DNA of 54,350 nt from VRUE01 sp036525295 (lineage in GTDB: Bacteria; Actinomycetota; Thermoleophilia; Solirubrobacterales; 70-9), in assembly GCA_036525295.1 (NCBI GenBank), contig DATDAQ010000081.1:1-54350 (forward strand), in the 5' to 3' direction. Shown in pieces: positions 1 to 7,676 of this stretch (position 1 is the stretch's first letter; each line of letters opens with the position of its first letter). Position numbers and translations under genes: made by a program. The notes under the pieces are model-generated. The model saw only the letters and a program-made list of their open reading frames with translations. It did not search any database and was not told where the DNA came from.

Positions 1-1265
1 CGCAACTCGACCGACTCGGCTCCACGCGAGCCGAACCCGCCGGGATGCGGCTCCAGCACGACCTGCAGCCGCGCGCCGGGCATCGCCAGCCGCTCCAGCT
101 CCTGCGCCGCCTCGCGTTCCAGCGGCGCGGCCGCCTTGGCCCGCGCCTTGCCGAGCTTCCCCGCCAGCGTGGCGCGGCTCGCCTCCGCCTCAACCAGCGC
201 CGCCTCCGCCTCCGCGCCGCGCTCCTCGGCGCTCTCCAGGCGGGCGATCTCGGCCCGGCAGTGCTCGGCGTGCGCGAGGACGGCCTCGACGCTGCCGCCG
301 TGCTTGCGCTCGAGCCGATCGAGCGCGTCGAGGCGCTCCTCGACCGCGGCCAGGCGACCCGGATCGGCCTCCAGACCCTCGACGTAGTCGCGCAGCTCGC
401 CGGCCACGTCGCCCAGCTCGATCGCCAGCGAGCTGAGCCGCGCCGAGAGGGCGTCGAGGTCGGGGTCGACACCGCCGACACCCTGCAGCAGGGCCTCTGC
501 TTGGGCGAGGAGCTCCGCCGCCCCTCCTCCGTCCTCTTCGGTGCCGAGCGCCGCCGCGTGCGCCCCAACCGCGGCCTCGCGCAGCCCGCCGGCGTGGCGC
601 AGCCGCTCACGCTCGGACCCGAGCTCGGCTTTCTCGGCCGGATCGGGCGCGACCTCCTCGATCTCGGAGAGCTCGTAGCGGCAGAGGTCGAGATCGCGCT
701 CCCGCGAACCGTCGCGTTCGCGCAGCTCAGCCAGCTCCGCCTCCAGCCGCAGGCACTCGCGGTGGGCCTCGCCGTAGCGCTCGCGCAGCTCCAGGTGCTC
801 GGCGCCGGCGAACCCGTCCAGCACCTCCATCTGCGCCGAGGAGATCGTCAGCTTGCGGTGCTCGTGCTGGCCGTAGAAGGCGAGCAGCCTTCCGCCCAAC
901 AGCCTTAGGTCCGAAGCCGAGGCCGCCCGCCCACCGACGAAGGCGCTCGTCCGTCCGCCGGCGGAGACCCGCCGTCCCAGCACGACCTCTTCGGCCCCAT
1001 CCGGCAGCCGCTCGGCGATCTCGGCGAACTCAGGCTCTCCCAGTAGCCCGGCGGGCAGGTCGAACACCCCCTCGACCCAGGCCTCCTCAGCCTCTGGCCG
1101 CACTATCTGCGCCCGCGCCTTCCCGCCCATCAGCAGATCCAGCGAGTGCGCCAGAACGGTCTTCCCGGCTCCCGTCTCTCCGGTGATGGCATTCAAGCCC
1201 TCGCCAAGCCGCAGTTCCGCTCTCTCTATGAGGAGGAGATTCTCGATCCTGAGCTCGCGCAGCAC
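1..1265 (-). CDS. recN: DNA repair ATPase RecN (partial, C-terminus beyond window)
   Basis: RecN is an SMC-like ATPase of recombinational double-strand break repair. The frame opens at a GTG (1265) with an N-terminus of the type LRELRIENLLLIERAEL. The Walker A motif GETGAGKT is at residues 29-36. A QHEHRKL stretch and a long charged coiled coil full of Glu, Arg and Leu follow, as in RecN. About 421 residues are visible of the usual roughly 550, so the second ATPase lobe lies off the left edge. It is last in the tlyA-nadK-(MFS)-recN direction, the usual actinobacterial order. The start choice is supported by alignment of the N-terminal ATPase motif; no strong ribosome binding site was identified. 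Confidence 0.93.
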   Translation of the reverse strand, partial: MLRELRIENLLLIERAELRLGEGLNAITGETGAGKTVLAHSLDLLMGGKARAQIVRPEAEEAWVEGVFDLPAGLLGEPEFAEIAERLPDGAEEVVLGRRVSAGGRTSAFVGGRAASASDLRLLGGRLLAFYGQHEHRKLTISSAQMEVLDGFAGAEHLELRERYGEAHRECLRLEAELAELRERDGSRERDLDLCRYELSEIEEVAPDPAEKAELGSERERLRHAGGLREAAVGAHAAALGTEEDGGGAAELLAQAEALLQGVGGVDPDLDALSARLSSLAIELGDVAGELRDYVEGLEADPGRLAAVEERLDALDRLERKHGGSVEAVLAHAEHCRAEIARLESAEERGAEAEAALVEAEASRATLAGKLGKARAKAAAPLEREAAQELERLAMPGARLQVVLEPHPGGFGSRGAESVEL

Positions 1266-1302
1266 GCCCTTTGTGTAGCAAGTGGCGCGGCGGGTCCGGC
1301 TT

Positions 1303-2820
1303 CTATGCGGCGGCGGCCTCCGGCACGGCCTCGGCGGGCTGTACAAAGTCGCTGGAACGGACGAGAAGGAAGCCGGCGGCCGCCACGGCGAAGGAGAGGA
1401 TCGCGCCGATCAGGAGGATCTCGTTGAAGCCGCTGACGAAGGCCGCTTCCGAGGCCTCGACGATCCGCGCCTGCTGGCCCGGCGGCGCAAAGCCGGCGGC
1501 TGCGTGGGTACCACTGGAGGAGACGGCTTCGGCGAGCCCATTAGGAGCGTTGGGCAGCAACTCGTTGAGCCTCGAGGCGACGCGCGACTGGAACACCGCG
1601 CCGAGCGAGGCGATGCCGGTGGCAATGCCGATCTGGCGGAAGGTGGTGTTGATGCCCGAGCCCATGCCGGCCTTTTCGACCGGAACCACGGCGATCGCCG
1701 CCTGGCCGATGCCGGGGTTGGTCACCCCGATGCCGATCCCGGCGATCAGGAAGCCCGGGAGCAGGTCCCCGATCGCCGAGTCGACGCTCAGCCCGTGCAT
1801 CAGCAGCAGGCCGGTTCCGACGCTCGTCATCCCTACCCCGAGCAGCACTCTGATCGGGATCCGGTGCGAGAGCGCCCCGGCGATCGGCGAGGCGACGAAC
1901 GAGAGCACGGTCAGCGGCAGGAAGCGCAGGCCCGTCTCCAGCGGCGAGTAGCCGAGCACTCCCTGCATATAGATGGTCAGGTAGAGGAACAGCGCAAACA
2001 TCCCGGCGGAGAGGCCGAAGGCCACGGCGGACACCCCGTTGAAAGCCGGCTTGCGGAAGAGGGTGAGGTCGAGCATCGGGTGCGGGCTGCGCGCCTCGAT
2101 CGCGATGAAGGCGAGGAGCAACAGCACCGCGCCCCCGAGCGAGGCGACGATCGTTGCGCTGCCCCAGCCCTCGGGGTTGCCGCGGATCAGGCCGAAGATC
2201 AGCAGGAAGAGGCCGAGGGAGAAAGCGGCCAAGCCGGGCAGGTCGATCGGCGCCGCGTCCTGGGCCGCGACGTTGGCCAGCTTGCGCTCGGTCAGGGCGA
2301 TGGCGAGCGCCCCGATCGGCACGTTGACGAAGAAGATCCACTCCCAGCCCAGGTGCTCGGTGATGACGCCGCCGACGAGCGGGCCGATCGCCACGGCGCC
2401 GCCGACCGTCGCCCCCCAGACGCCGAACGCGGTCGCCCGGTCCTTGCCGTGGAACTCCTGGCCGATCAGCGCCAGCGAGGTCGCGAACATCGCCGCGCCG
2501 CCGACTCCCTGCAGGCCGCGCGCCAGGTTGAGCAGGGTCGGGTCGCCGGCGATGCCGCAGAGGAACGAGGCGAAGGTGAAGATCGCGAACCCGATCGAGA
2601 AGACCCGTCTGCGGCCGAGGCGGTCGCCCAGCGAGCCCGCGGTGAGCAGGAAGGCGGCCAGGGTCAGCGAGTAGGCGTCAACGACCCACTGCAGGCTCGA
2701 CAGGCTTGCGTCCAGGTCGCGCTGGATGTCGGGCAGGGCGACGTTGACGACCGTGATGTCCAGCAGCAGCATGAACGTCGCGATCGAGATCAGGACGAGC
2801 GTCCACCACTTTCGCTCCAT
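1303..2820 (-). CDS. DHA2-family MFS drug exporter (14 TM)
   Basis: A 505-residue membrane protein of the major facilitator superfamily, DHA2 (EmrB/QacA-type) drug:H+ antiporter branch. The N-terminus shows the family signature around LLLDITVVNVALPDI in the first helix. The loop motif GDRLGRRRVF lies near residues 65-74. Hydrophobic segments fit 14 helices. It exports substrates across the inner membrane; the substrate cannot be read from sequence. It sits between nadK and recN, genes that are normally adjacent in this cluster, so it looks like a later insertion. The gap to recN is only about 37 bp, so co-transcription is likely. Confidence 0.9.
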   Translation of the reverse strand: MERKWWTLVLISIATFMLLLDITVVNVALPDIQRDLDASLSSLQWVVDAYSLTLAAFLLTAGSLGDRLGRRRVFSIGFAIFTFASFLCGIAGDPTLLNLARGLQGVGGAAMFATSLALIGQEFHGKDRATAFGVWGATVGGAVAIGPLVGGVITEHLGWEWIFFVNVPIGALAIALTERKLANVAAQDAAPIDLPGLAAFSLGLFLLIFGLIRGNPEGWGSATIVASLGGAVLLLLAFIAIEARSPHPMLDLTLFRKPAFNGVSAVAFGLSAGMFALFLYLTIYMQGVLGYSPLETGLRFLPLTVLSFVASPIAGALSHRIPIRVLLGVGMTSVGTGLLLMHGLSVDSAIGDLLPGFLIAGIGIGVTNPGIGQAAIAVVPVEKAGMGSGINTTFRQIGIATGIASLGAVFQSRVASRLNELLPNAPNGLAEAVSSSGTHAAAGFAPPGQQARIVEASEAAFVSGFNEILLIGAILSFAVAAAGFLLVRSSDFVQPAEAVPEAAAA

Positions 2821-2863
2821 CGCCGCAGCCTAGAGAACTGCTTACTCGACCTGGGGCCTGCCT

Positions 2864-3709
2864 TTAGACGGCCAAATGCCCGAACTTGTCCCTGATTCGG
2901 TGATAGAAGCTCGTGCCGGGGAGTTGGGCGAGCTTGCCGACTGTGTCAGCGAAGCGGATGTCGAGGACGGCGCCGGGTGCGAGGGAGGCGGCGTGGGCGC
3001 CGTCTATGGCTACGTCCACTGGCTCGCGGCCGGCGGCGTTGCCGACGCTGAGGACGTCGCTCGGGGCGACGACCAGAGCGCGCGCGGTCAGGGAGTGGGG
3101 CGAGATGTAGCTGACCACGTAGCCCTTCACTCCCCAGGCGAGGATCGGGCCCTGGTTGGCGAGGTTGTAGCCGGTCGAGCCGGCCGGGGTGGCGGCGACG
3201 AGGCCGTCACAGCGCACGTTGCCGACCTCCTCGCCGGCGATCCGGTAGCTCAACTCGGCGACCCGGTCGTGGGGGCGGCGACTGAAGCTGACGTCGTTGA
3301 AGGCGAAGTGCTCTTCGCCGCCGACCTCGATTGCCAGCGCCGGCAGTTCGATCGCCTCGGTCTCCCCGGCAAGCGCGCGGCGAATCCCCTCCTCGGCATC
3401 GCCGCGGTCGACCGCGGCGAGGAATCCGACCGTGCCGAAGTTGACGCCGAAGACCGGTACTCCGGTGCGCGCGAAACGACGCAGCGCGTAGAGGATCGAG
3501 CCATCGCCGCCGAGCACGAGGCAGAGATCGGGGTCGGCCGGCAGCGAGTCGACCCGCTCGACCCCCGCGGCGGCGTGATCGTGCTTGGAGATCTCCCCCT
3601 CGGTGGCGACGAGGCGCCAGCCGGCATCACGGGCGACGGCGGTGGCCACCGCGACGGCTTCGGTCGCGGCCGGCGGGTGGGAATGGGTGATCAGCGCGGC
3701 GGTCTTCAC
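2864..3709 (-). CDS. nadK: NAD kinase
   Basis: Cytoplasmic ATP-dependent NAD+ kinase making NADP+. The 281-residue length is normal. The diagnostic GGDGS motif is at residues 67-71 (LVLGGDGSILYAL). An FNDV stretch corresponds to the NAD-contacting NE/D motif, and ATPAGSTGYNLANQGP is the conserved glycine-rich loop. The ATG at 3709 gives the complete Rossmann-like N-terminal half. It lies 34 bp downstream of tlyA on the same strand; tlyA-nadK-recN is a classic actinobacterial and firmicute gene order. Confidence 0.95.
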   Translation of the reverse strand: MKTAALITHSHPPAATEAVAVATAVARDAGWRLVATEGEISKHDHAAAGVERVDSLPADPDLCLVLGGDGSILYALRRFARTGVPVFGVNFGTVGFLAAVDRGDAEEGIRRALAGETEAIELPALAIEVGGEEHFAFNDVSFSRRPHDRVAELSYRIAGEEVGNVRCDGLVAATPAGSTGYNLANQGPILAWGVKGYVVSYISPHSLTARALVVAPSDVLSVGNAAGREPVDVAIDGAHAASLAPGAVLDIRFADTVGKLAQLPGTSFYHRIRDKFGHLAV

Positions 3710-3743
3710 GATGCAAATTTCGCTCTTCGCTCACTCGCGCTCA

Positions 3744-4562
3744 TCATGACCGGCGATCTCGCTCGCTCGCTCCGCGCTCATCTTCCTCTATCGCGGCGAC
3801 AGCCGCCTCGAGGTCGCCGACTTCCCCGCCACCGCGGCCACACCAGACGAAGGTCTCGCGATTGCCCTTCGGGCCGGGCAGGCCCGAAGAGGCGAAGTCG
3901 CGCACCGCGAGGCCGAGCTCGCGCGCCGCGAGCGCGACGCCGAGGATCGCCTCGCGCCGGTCTCCCTCGTCCCGGACGACCCCCTTGCGGACCCGCTCCC
4001 GCCCGAGCTCGAACTGGGGCTTGACCATCGCGAGCACCTCGCCGTCTGGCGCCAGGCAACGGGCGACTGCGGGCAGCACCTTCGCCAGGGAGATGAAGGA
4101 GACGTCGACCGTCGCCAGCGCGGGGACGAAGGGCAGGTCGACAGGCAGCATGTCGCGGGCGTTGAGCCGCTCGATCACCGTAACGCGCGGGTCTTCTCTC
4201 AGACCTTGGTCGATCTGCCCGTAGGCCACGTCGGCCGCGGCGACCCGGGCGGCGCCGCGCTGCAGCATGCAGTCGGTGAAGCCGCCGGTCGAGGCCCCCA
4301 CGTCAAGGCAGTCGCGCCCGGCGACGCCGATCTCCAGCGCCTCAAGGGCGTTCTCCAGCTTGATGCCGCCGCGGGAGACGAAGCGGGGGCCCGAGTCGAC
4401 GACGAACGCCGCCTCCGGCTCGACCAGCTGGCTGGGGCGCAGCGCGACCGGCCCGTCGGCGCCGACGCGGACCTCGCCGGCGCGCACCGCCACGGCCGCC
4501 GCCGTGCGCGACGGGAATAGGCCCCGCTCGGCCAGAACCGCGTCTATCCGGGCTTTCTTCAT
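3744..4562 (-). CDS. tlyA: TlyA family rRNA 2'-O-methyltransferase / hemolysin A-like
   Basis: A 272-residue protein with an N-terminal S4 RNA-binding domain (about residues 1-60, starting KKARIDAVLAERGL) and a C-terminal FtsJ/RrmJ-type SAM methyltransferase domain. The SAM motif DVGASTGGFTD is at about residues 107-117. Family members methylate ribose positions in 16S and 23S rRNA. The usual next genes nadK and recN follow. Upstream lies a 700-bp gene-free stretch that separates it from dxs, its expected upstream neighbour. Confidence 0.93.
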   Translation of the reverse strand: MKKARIDAVLAERGLFPSRTAAAVAVRAGEVRVGADGPVALRPSQLVEPEAAFVVDSGPRFVSRGGIKLENALEALEIGVAGRDCLDVGASTGGFTDCMLQRGAARVAAADVAYGQIDQGLREDPRVTVIERLNARDMLPVDLPFVPALATVDVSFISLAKVLPAVARCLAPDGEVLAMVKPQFELGRERVRKGVVRDEGDRREAILGVALAARELGLAVRDFASSGLPGPKGNRETFVWCGRGGGEVGDLEAAVAAIEEDERGASERDRRS

Positions 4563-4684
4563 CCGCTGGAACGGTAGCGCCGGGCAGGCTCAAAGACGCT
4601 GCTTAACGCGAGATACAGGTTTTTAGCCAAGCTTTGGTTTAACCTGATTGCATGACAGGGGGTCGGGTAGTCGACCGATTTGGA

Positions 4685-4962
4685 CAATGGATCTGTGATC
4701 CCACTCACAGACAAAGCGCACGTATGTTCGTACGCTGCTCAAGGATTCGCAGAGGACAACCGATAAGGAACACGAATAACTAGCTTCTTGGTTGGGTCTG
4801 GCGCCGCCCATATGCGTCATCGCCTCCCACGATGACGTTCCAGCGGCACATCAAAGGGCCCACCTACCTCCCACAGATCCACATATATAGAGATAAATAT
4901 CTCTCCTCCCTGTAGTAACCCCAGAAGACGCTCCGCCTCCCCGGCGGGGCGTTTTCTGTTGG
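4685..4962 (+). ncRNA. Candidate small RNA with C-rich loops ending in an intrinsic terminator
   Basis: Plus-strand candidate, not assigned to a known family. Hairpin 1 is a perfect 7-bp stem (4692-4698 with 4705-4711) with loop TCCCAC. Hairpin 2 is a perfect 8-bp stem (4815-4822 with 4830-4837) with loop CCTCCCA. A third A/T dyad (around 4881-4898) is followed by single-stranded-looking CTCCTCCCT. The last is the 16-bp terminator stem with loop TCCCC. Repeated exposure of CCTCCC, complementary to Shine-Dalgarno sequences, resembles C-rich-loop regulatory sRNAs. No convincing promoter was found, so the 5' end is a guess. It could instead be a leader for tlyA on the other strand. Confidence 0.3.
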
Positions 4963-4980
4963 ATGGGCTTGCTAGAGCCA
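4875..4980. repeat. Intergenic element copy R1
   Basis: First of three related intergenic elements. From 4903 to about 4980 it matches copy R2 (7545-7619) with only two differences over the first 59 bases, and the match continues weakly through a CTAGAGCC box. Its left part, CACATATATAGAGAT followed by CTCTCCTCCCT and AGTAACCCCAGAAG, matches R3 (10762-10838). In both copies an AGAGA/TCTCT stem precedes CCTCCCT although the loop differs. Confidence 0.7.
4922..4958 (+). terminator. Strong intrinsic terminator-like hairpin
   Basis: The left arm CAGAAGACGCTCCGCC (4922-4937) pairs over all 16 positions, with two G-U pairs, with the right arm at 4943-4958 around the loop TCCCC. The U-rich part (TTTTCTGTT) lies at the 3' end of the plus strand. 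No annotated plus-strand gene precedes it, which supports a small RNA or a relic upstream. Confidence 0.6.
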
Positions 4981-5270
4981 AATACGGGCCTCCCGCGTGC
5001 CGCCCCGCGCTTCCGCTACGTAGCGCCGAGAGGCTCCGTGCCACAGTCAGACGACTGCCGCAGCACCGCGATGGCCGCAGCACCGCGTAGTTGTCTACGC
5101 CCTCGCCCTAGCTACCCGGATGGCGGCGTCAATCGTTGCCGTCGACTCGACGCGCGGCCAGATCACAAACCGCTGCACCGGAGACGGTTGACCCGGGCCT
5201 CAAACCCACCTGGCAAGCAGTGCGGCGGTGGACCCGCGATCCACGACTTCGTACACGCCCCTTCCGTGGA

Positions 5271-6065
5271 TCAAAATCCGGCCGAGGCCACGTAGTCGTC
5301 GGGCAATGGACCGGCGAAGATTGTCAACTCGTCATCACTCAGCGGTGCCGAGGAAGGCCATCTGAGACCCCGCGCAGGCGGAAGCAATCGGAGATTTCGC
5401 CTCGTCGGTGGCCAAATTGAACGGTCTCGACCGTCAACCTCAGGTTCACGTTCCCCTGGCAGGCGCGGTCCATCGTTTTCCAGGTTGTCGATCACCTGCA
5501 CCACCAAGTGCCGGAGAGTGAAGGTTCCGACGAACAGGTCCGGGCGAGAGGCACCGTGGCCCCGCGGTGCGAGGCCACGGTGCTGATACTGACCCGCTAG
5601 CCCACCGACGTGTGCGGCAATGAAGACGGTCGCTGTCGACGGCACGGTCATTCCGCCGACTTGTGCTGCATTGAACACGCGCTGATATCGGTCCTTCGGA
5701 AGGATTCTTCGACCCCGATCAACGCGCTCAAGGACGAGGATCTTCATGTAGCTCCATGCGGAGATGAACATCTGGGCTTCTTTGCTGAGGAAGCGTGGTT
5801 CGCCCTTGACCAGAGGCTCGGCAAACTCCTTGACGATCCCCTCGATCTGCGCCATCCATCCTGTGTTGCAGGGAACGCAGACCCCCTTGATGGTTGCTGT
5901 GAATGCAGGCGCCGACCATTCCTTCGGCGGGCGCTCGTCGTGATGTCCAATCGAGTGCGGTATGCGCCGACGCATCTCGTCGTCTTTAAGTGTGCGCCGG
6001 ACCCATTCCGGCCAAAGATGCTCCTTCGACATCTTGCCCGTTCGTCCACAGAAGATGCACGTCAT
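5271..6065 (-). CDS. HNH-like zinc-binding protein of unknown function
   Basis: A 264-residue protein starting MTCIFCGRTGKMSKEHLWPEW. The CxxC pair at residues 3 and 6, the SKEHLWPEW histidine, and a second CxxCN (CVPCNTGW, about residues 63-69) form the pattern seen in HNH-like nuclease folds. In that pattern two Cys pairs bind zinc and a His/Asn pair sits at the active site. The rest has no recognised domain, and its C-terminal third is Arg/Pro-rich. Its location in the accessory block fits a defence or mobile-element role, but that is inference. The catalytic set is incomplete to my eye, so nuclease activity is uncertain. Confidence 0.6.
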   Translation of the reverse strand: MTCIFCGRTGKMSKEHLWPEWVRRTLKDDEMRRRIPHSIGHHDERPPKEWSAPAFTATIKGVCVPCNTGWMAQIEGIVKEFAEPLVKGEPRFLSKEAQMFISAWSYMKILVLERVDRGRRILPKDRYQRVFNAAQVGGMTVPSTATVFIAAHVGGLAGQYQHRGLAPRGHGASRPDLFVGTFTLRHLVVQVIDNLENDGPRLPGEREPEVDGRDRSIWPPTRRNLRLLPPARGLRWPSSAPLSDDELTIFAGPLPDDYVASAGF

Positions 6066-6268
6066 ACCGAGACTCTACGAACCTGTCCTGCCGCCCTACC
6101 TGCAGCGATAGCACCGGGGAATCGGCAGTCAAGGGCGCGCAGTGCCCGACCCCCGCAGGGGGTTGACGGGCGGGGTCCCGGTGCTTCAATCGCGAGTAGG
6201 TCGGCGGGCCACAGGGCATGGTTCCCGCGTGCTGAGCCGGACCAGGTTCCCGGGGACCGAGTGCCGAT

Positions 6269-6784
6269 TCAGCAGTTGACCGTGTTGCCGAGGATGCTGA
6301 GAATCGCACCAACGACGAACAGCGCCGTCCCCCACGCTTGCAGAGTCACCGAGGCTCGCAAGGATGTCTTGCGATCTTCTTCCCTCTCGCGGCGTTCCCG
6401 GTCCAGCTCCGCGCGCATCTCGCTGAGGCTCTGACGCACCTCCTCAATGTCCTGCGCAAGCCGTGCCTCCCGCCGGTCAATCTCGCTTTCCAGACGACCG
6501 AGGTTCTCTTCGAGCGCCTCTACACGATCGTCCAGCGTTTCCCCTGGGCCCCGTCGAGCAATTCCTTCCGCCCGCAACGTTCCTCCTCCCGCAAGGGCGG
6601 CTTCGGCCTCCGCGGTGTGCGTTACGGGACGACGCAGAAGTCGTCGCAGCCGTCCACGCAAGCGCTGAAGAAACTCCGGCTCGCCGAATTCGCGACGCTG
6701 AATCCGGGCCAGCTCGTAGGCGACCAATGTGAAGCCCGCGATCTCCAACACCCCTCCTGCAATGGTCAATCCGGCACAACCCAT
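6269..6784 (-). CDS. Small membrane protein with central coiled coil
   Basis: Unrecognised 171-residue protein. A hydrophobic segment lies near residues 5-26 (LTIAGGVLEIAGFTLVAYEL). A long charged heptad-rich region (about 85-145, many Glu/Arg/Leu) follows, with a second hydrophobic segment at the C-terminus (about 148-167). The topology suggests two membrane anchors with a coiled coil between them. It is transcribed divergently from the VapBC-like pair, with only 56 bp between the start codons. No function is proposed. Confidence 0.55.
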   Translation of the reverse strand: MGCAGLTIAGGVLEIAGFTLVAYELARIQRREFGEPEFLQRLRGRLRRLLRRPVTHTAEAEAALAGGGTLRAEGIARRGPGETLDDRVEALEENLGRLESEIDRREARLAQDIEEVRQSLSEMRAELDRERREREEDRKTSLRASVTLQAWGTALFVVGAILSILGNTVNC

Positions 6785-6840
6785 GCTCGCGACGTTAGCT
6801 ACACGCCAAGGAGCGCCGTAGCGGCCGATATCCTTCGAGC

Positions 6841-7029
6841 ATGGCTCAGGCCTCCAAGCTCACCAATTCTCAGATAGACCGACGCCGCGCGGCGGCTTCG
6901 CGGCTTCGCGGCTTGTTCGCCGACGTGGCCCCGGGCGAGAGCTTGGTTGACGAGCTGATCGCGGATCGGCGCGCGGAAGCGCGGGCTGAAGGCCGCGAAG
7001 GCAAGGCCGTCAGGCGTGCCCGAGGCTGA
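6841..7029 (+). CDS. Antitoxin-like small protein (VapB role)
   Basis: A 62-residue, highly charged protein directly upstream of and overlapping the PIN-domain gene by 14 bp. It is the right size and position for a VapB-type antitoxin. I do not see a clear AbrB or RHH motif, so the family is not assigned. The C-terminal tail (rich in Arg, Ala, Glu and Gly) resembles toxin-wrapping tails of antitoxins. Translation coupling with the toxin is expected from the overlap. Confidence rests mainly on context. Confidence 0.6.
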   Translation: MAQASKLTNSQIDRRRAAASRLRGLFADVAPGESLVDELIADRRAEARAEGREGKAVRRARG

Positions 7030-7429
7030 AGTCGCGGCGGTCCTCGACGCCTCGGCGTTGATGGCCGTCCTTCACGATGAGGACGGGGCCGATGCGGCTA
7101 CGGAGGCAATCGCGAACGGTGCAGCGATCTCCGTCGCCAACTGGGCAGAGGTTCTGACCAAGCTGGCCGAACGAGGCCGTGATCCCGAGCGGGCAGCAAC
7201 CGAAGCCCGCAAGGCCGAGGGGTCCAGGCGAGCACTGTCCATTGAGCCCATGACGGCCGCGGACTGCATTGCGGTCGCTCGCCTGCGACTGAAAACAAAG
7301 GCCCAAGGACTTTCGCTGGCAGACCGAGCCTGCCTGGCGCTGGCGGAACGCCTTGGTGTTCCGGCCGTGACAGCAGACCGAGAATGGGTCAAAGCAGACG
7401 TTGAGGCGGAGATTCAGCTAATCCGCTGA
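7016..7429 (+). CDS. vapC: PIN-domain ribonuclease toxin, VapC family
   Basis: A 137-residue PIN-domain protein starting on a GTG inside the antitoxin gene. The four acidic active-site residues are all present: D11 (VLDASAL), E45 (NWAEVLTK), D103 (SLADRAC) and D121 (TADREW). VapC toxins are Mg-dependent RNases that cleave tRNA or rRNA when their antitoxin is degraded. The target is not predictable here. A strong terminator follows at 7563-7599. Confidence 0.88.
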   Translation: MPEAEVAAVLDASALMAVLHDEDGADAATEAIANGAAISVANWAEVLTKLAERGRDPERAATEARKAEGSRRALSIEPMTAADCIAVARLRLKTKAQGLSLADRACLALAERLGVPAVTADREWVKADVEAEIQLIR

Positions 7430-7544
7430 GCCTTTCTAGTGCCACAGTCAGACACCGTTTAGCCGGTTACAACCGGATTCAGCCGGACCAAGCTTGGCTC
7501 TGGAAGCGGGGCTCCGCTCTGCAATGCAGGCGGTCGCAGTTCCC

Positions 7545-7619
7545 TCCTCCCTGTAGTGACCCCAGAAGACGCTCCGCCTTCCCGGCGGGGCGTTTTCTGT
7601 TGTAGGAGCTTCTAGAGCC
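7545..7619. repeat. Intergenic element copy R2
   Basis: Near-identical to R1 at 4903-4980, same orientation. The first 59 bases (CTCCTCCCTGTAGT onward) differ at two positions. One is a purine change before the CCCCAGAAG box; the other is in the terminator loop, so the 16-bp stem is preserved. A CTAGAGCC box follows in both copies. Confidence 0.75.
7563..7599 (+). terminator. Intrinsic terminator after vapC-like gene
   Basis: Same 16-bp stem as the R1 copy (arms 7563-7578 and 7584-7599, loop TTCCC) with the TTTTCTGTT tail. It is placed to end plus-strand transcripts of the toxin-antitoxin operon. Confidence 0.7.
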
Positions 7620-7676
7620 CGTTTGCACCAGTTCTTGTCAAGCAAAGCCAAAAGAAATGCGGCTAGGCTGGGACCG

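Larger units (their letters stand above)
4563..5270. other. Gene-free stretch upstream of tlyA, rich in hairpins
   Basis: About 700 bp without a credible protein. It is visibly less GC-rich than its neighbours. It contains perfect hairpins at 4692-4711 and 4815-4837, an A/T-rich dyad near 4880-4898 and a strong terminator-like hairpin at 4922-4958. A 15-bp sequence GTGCCACAGTCAGAC at 5038-5052 recurs at 7439-7453. The tlyA promoter presumably lies at the left end. This is the left junction of the accessory block that splits dxs from tlyA. Confidence 0.6.
7430..7676. other. Gap between vapC and kinase gene, holding copy R2
   Basis: No gene seen. It contains the repeated GTGCCACAGTCAGAC box (7439-7453), three short perfect dyads (around CCGGT/ACCGG, AGCGG/CCGCT and CTGCA/TGCAG), a CCAAGCTTGG palindrome and element R2 with its terminator. 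Confidence 0.6.

Noticed and set aside
1282..2895. Plus-strand open frame of 537 codons opposite the MFS exporter
   Set aside because: The minus strand encodes a textbook 14-TM transporter; the plus-strand product is charged low-complexity.
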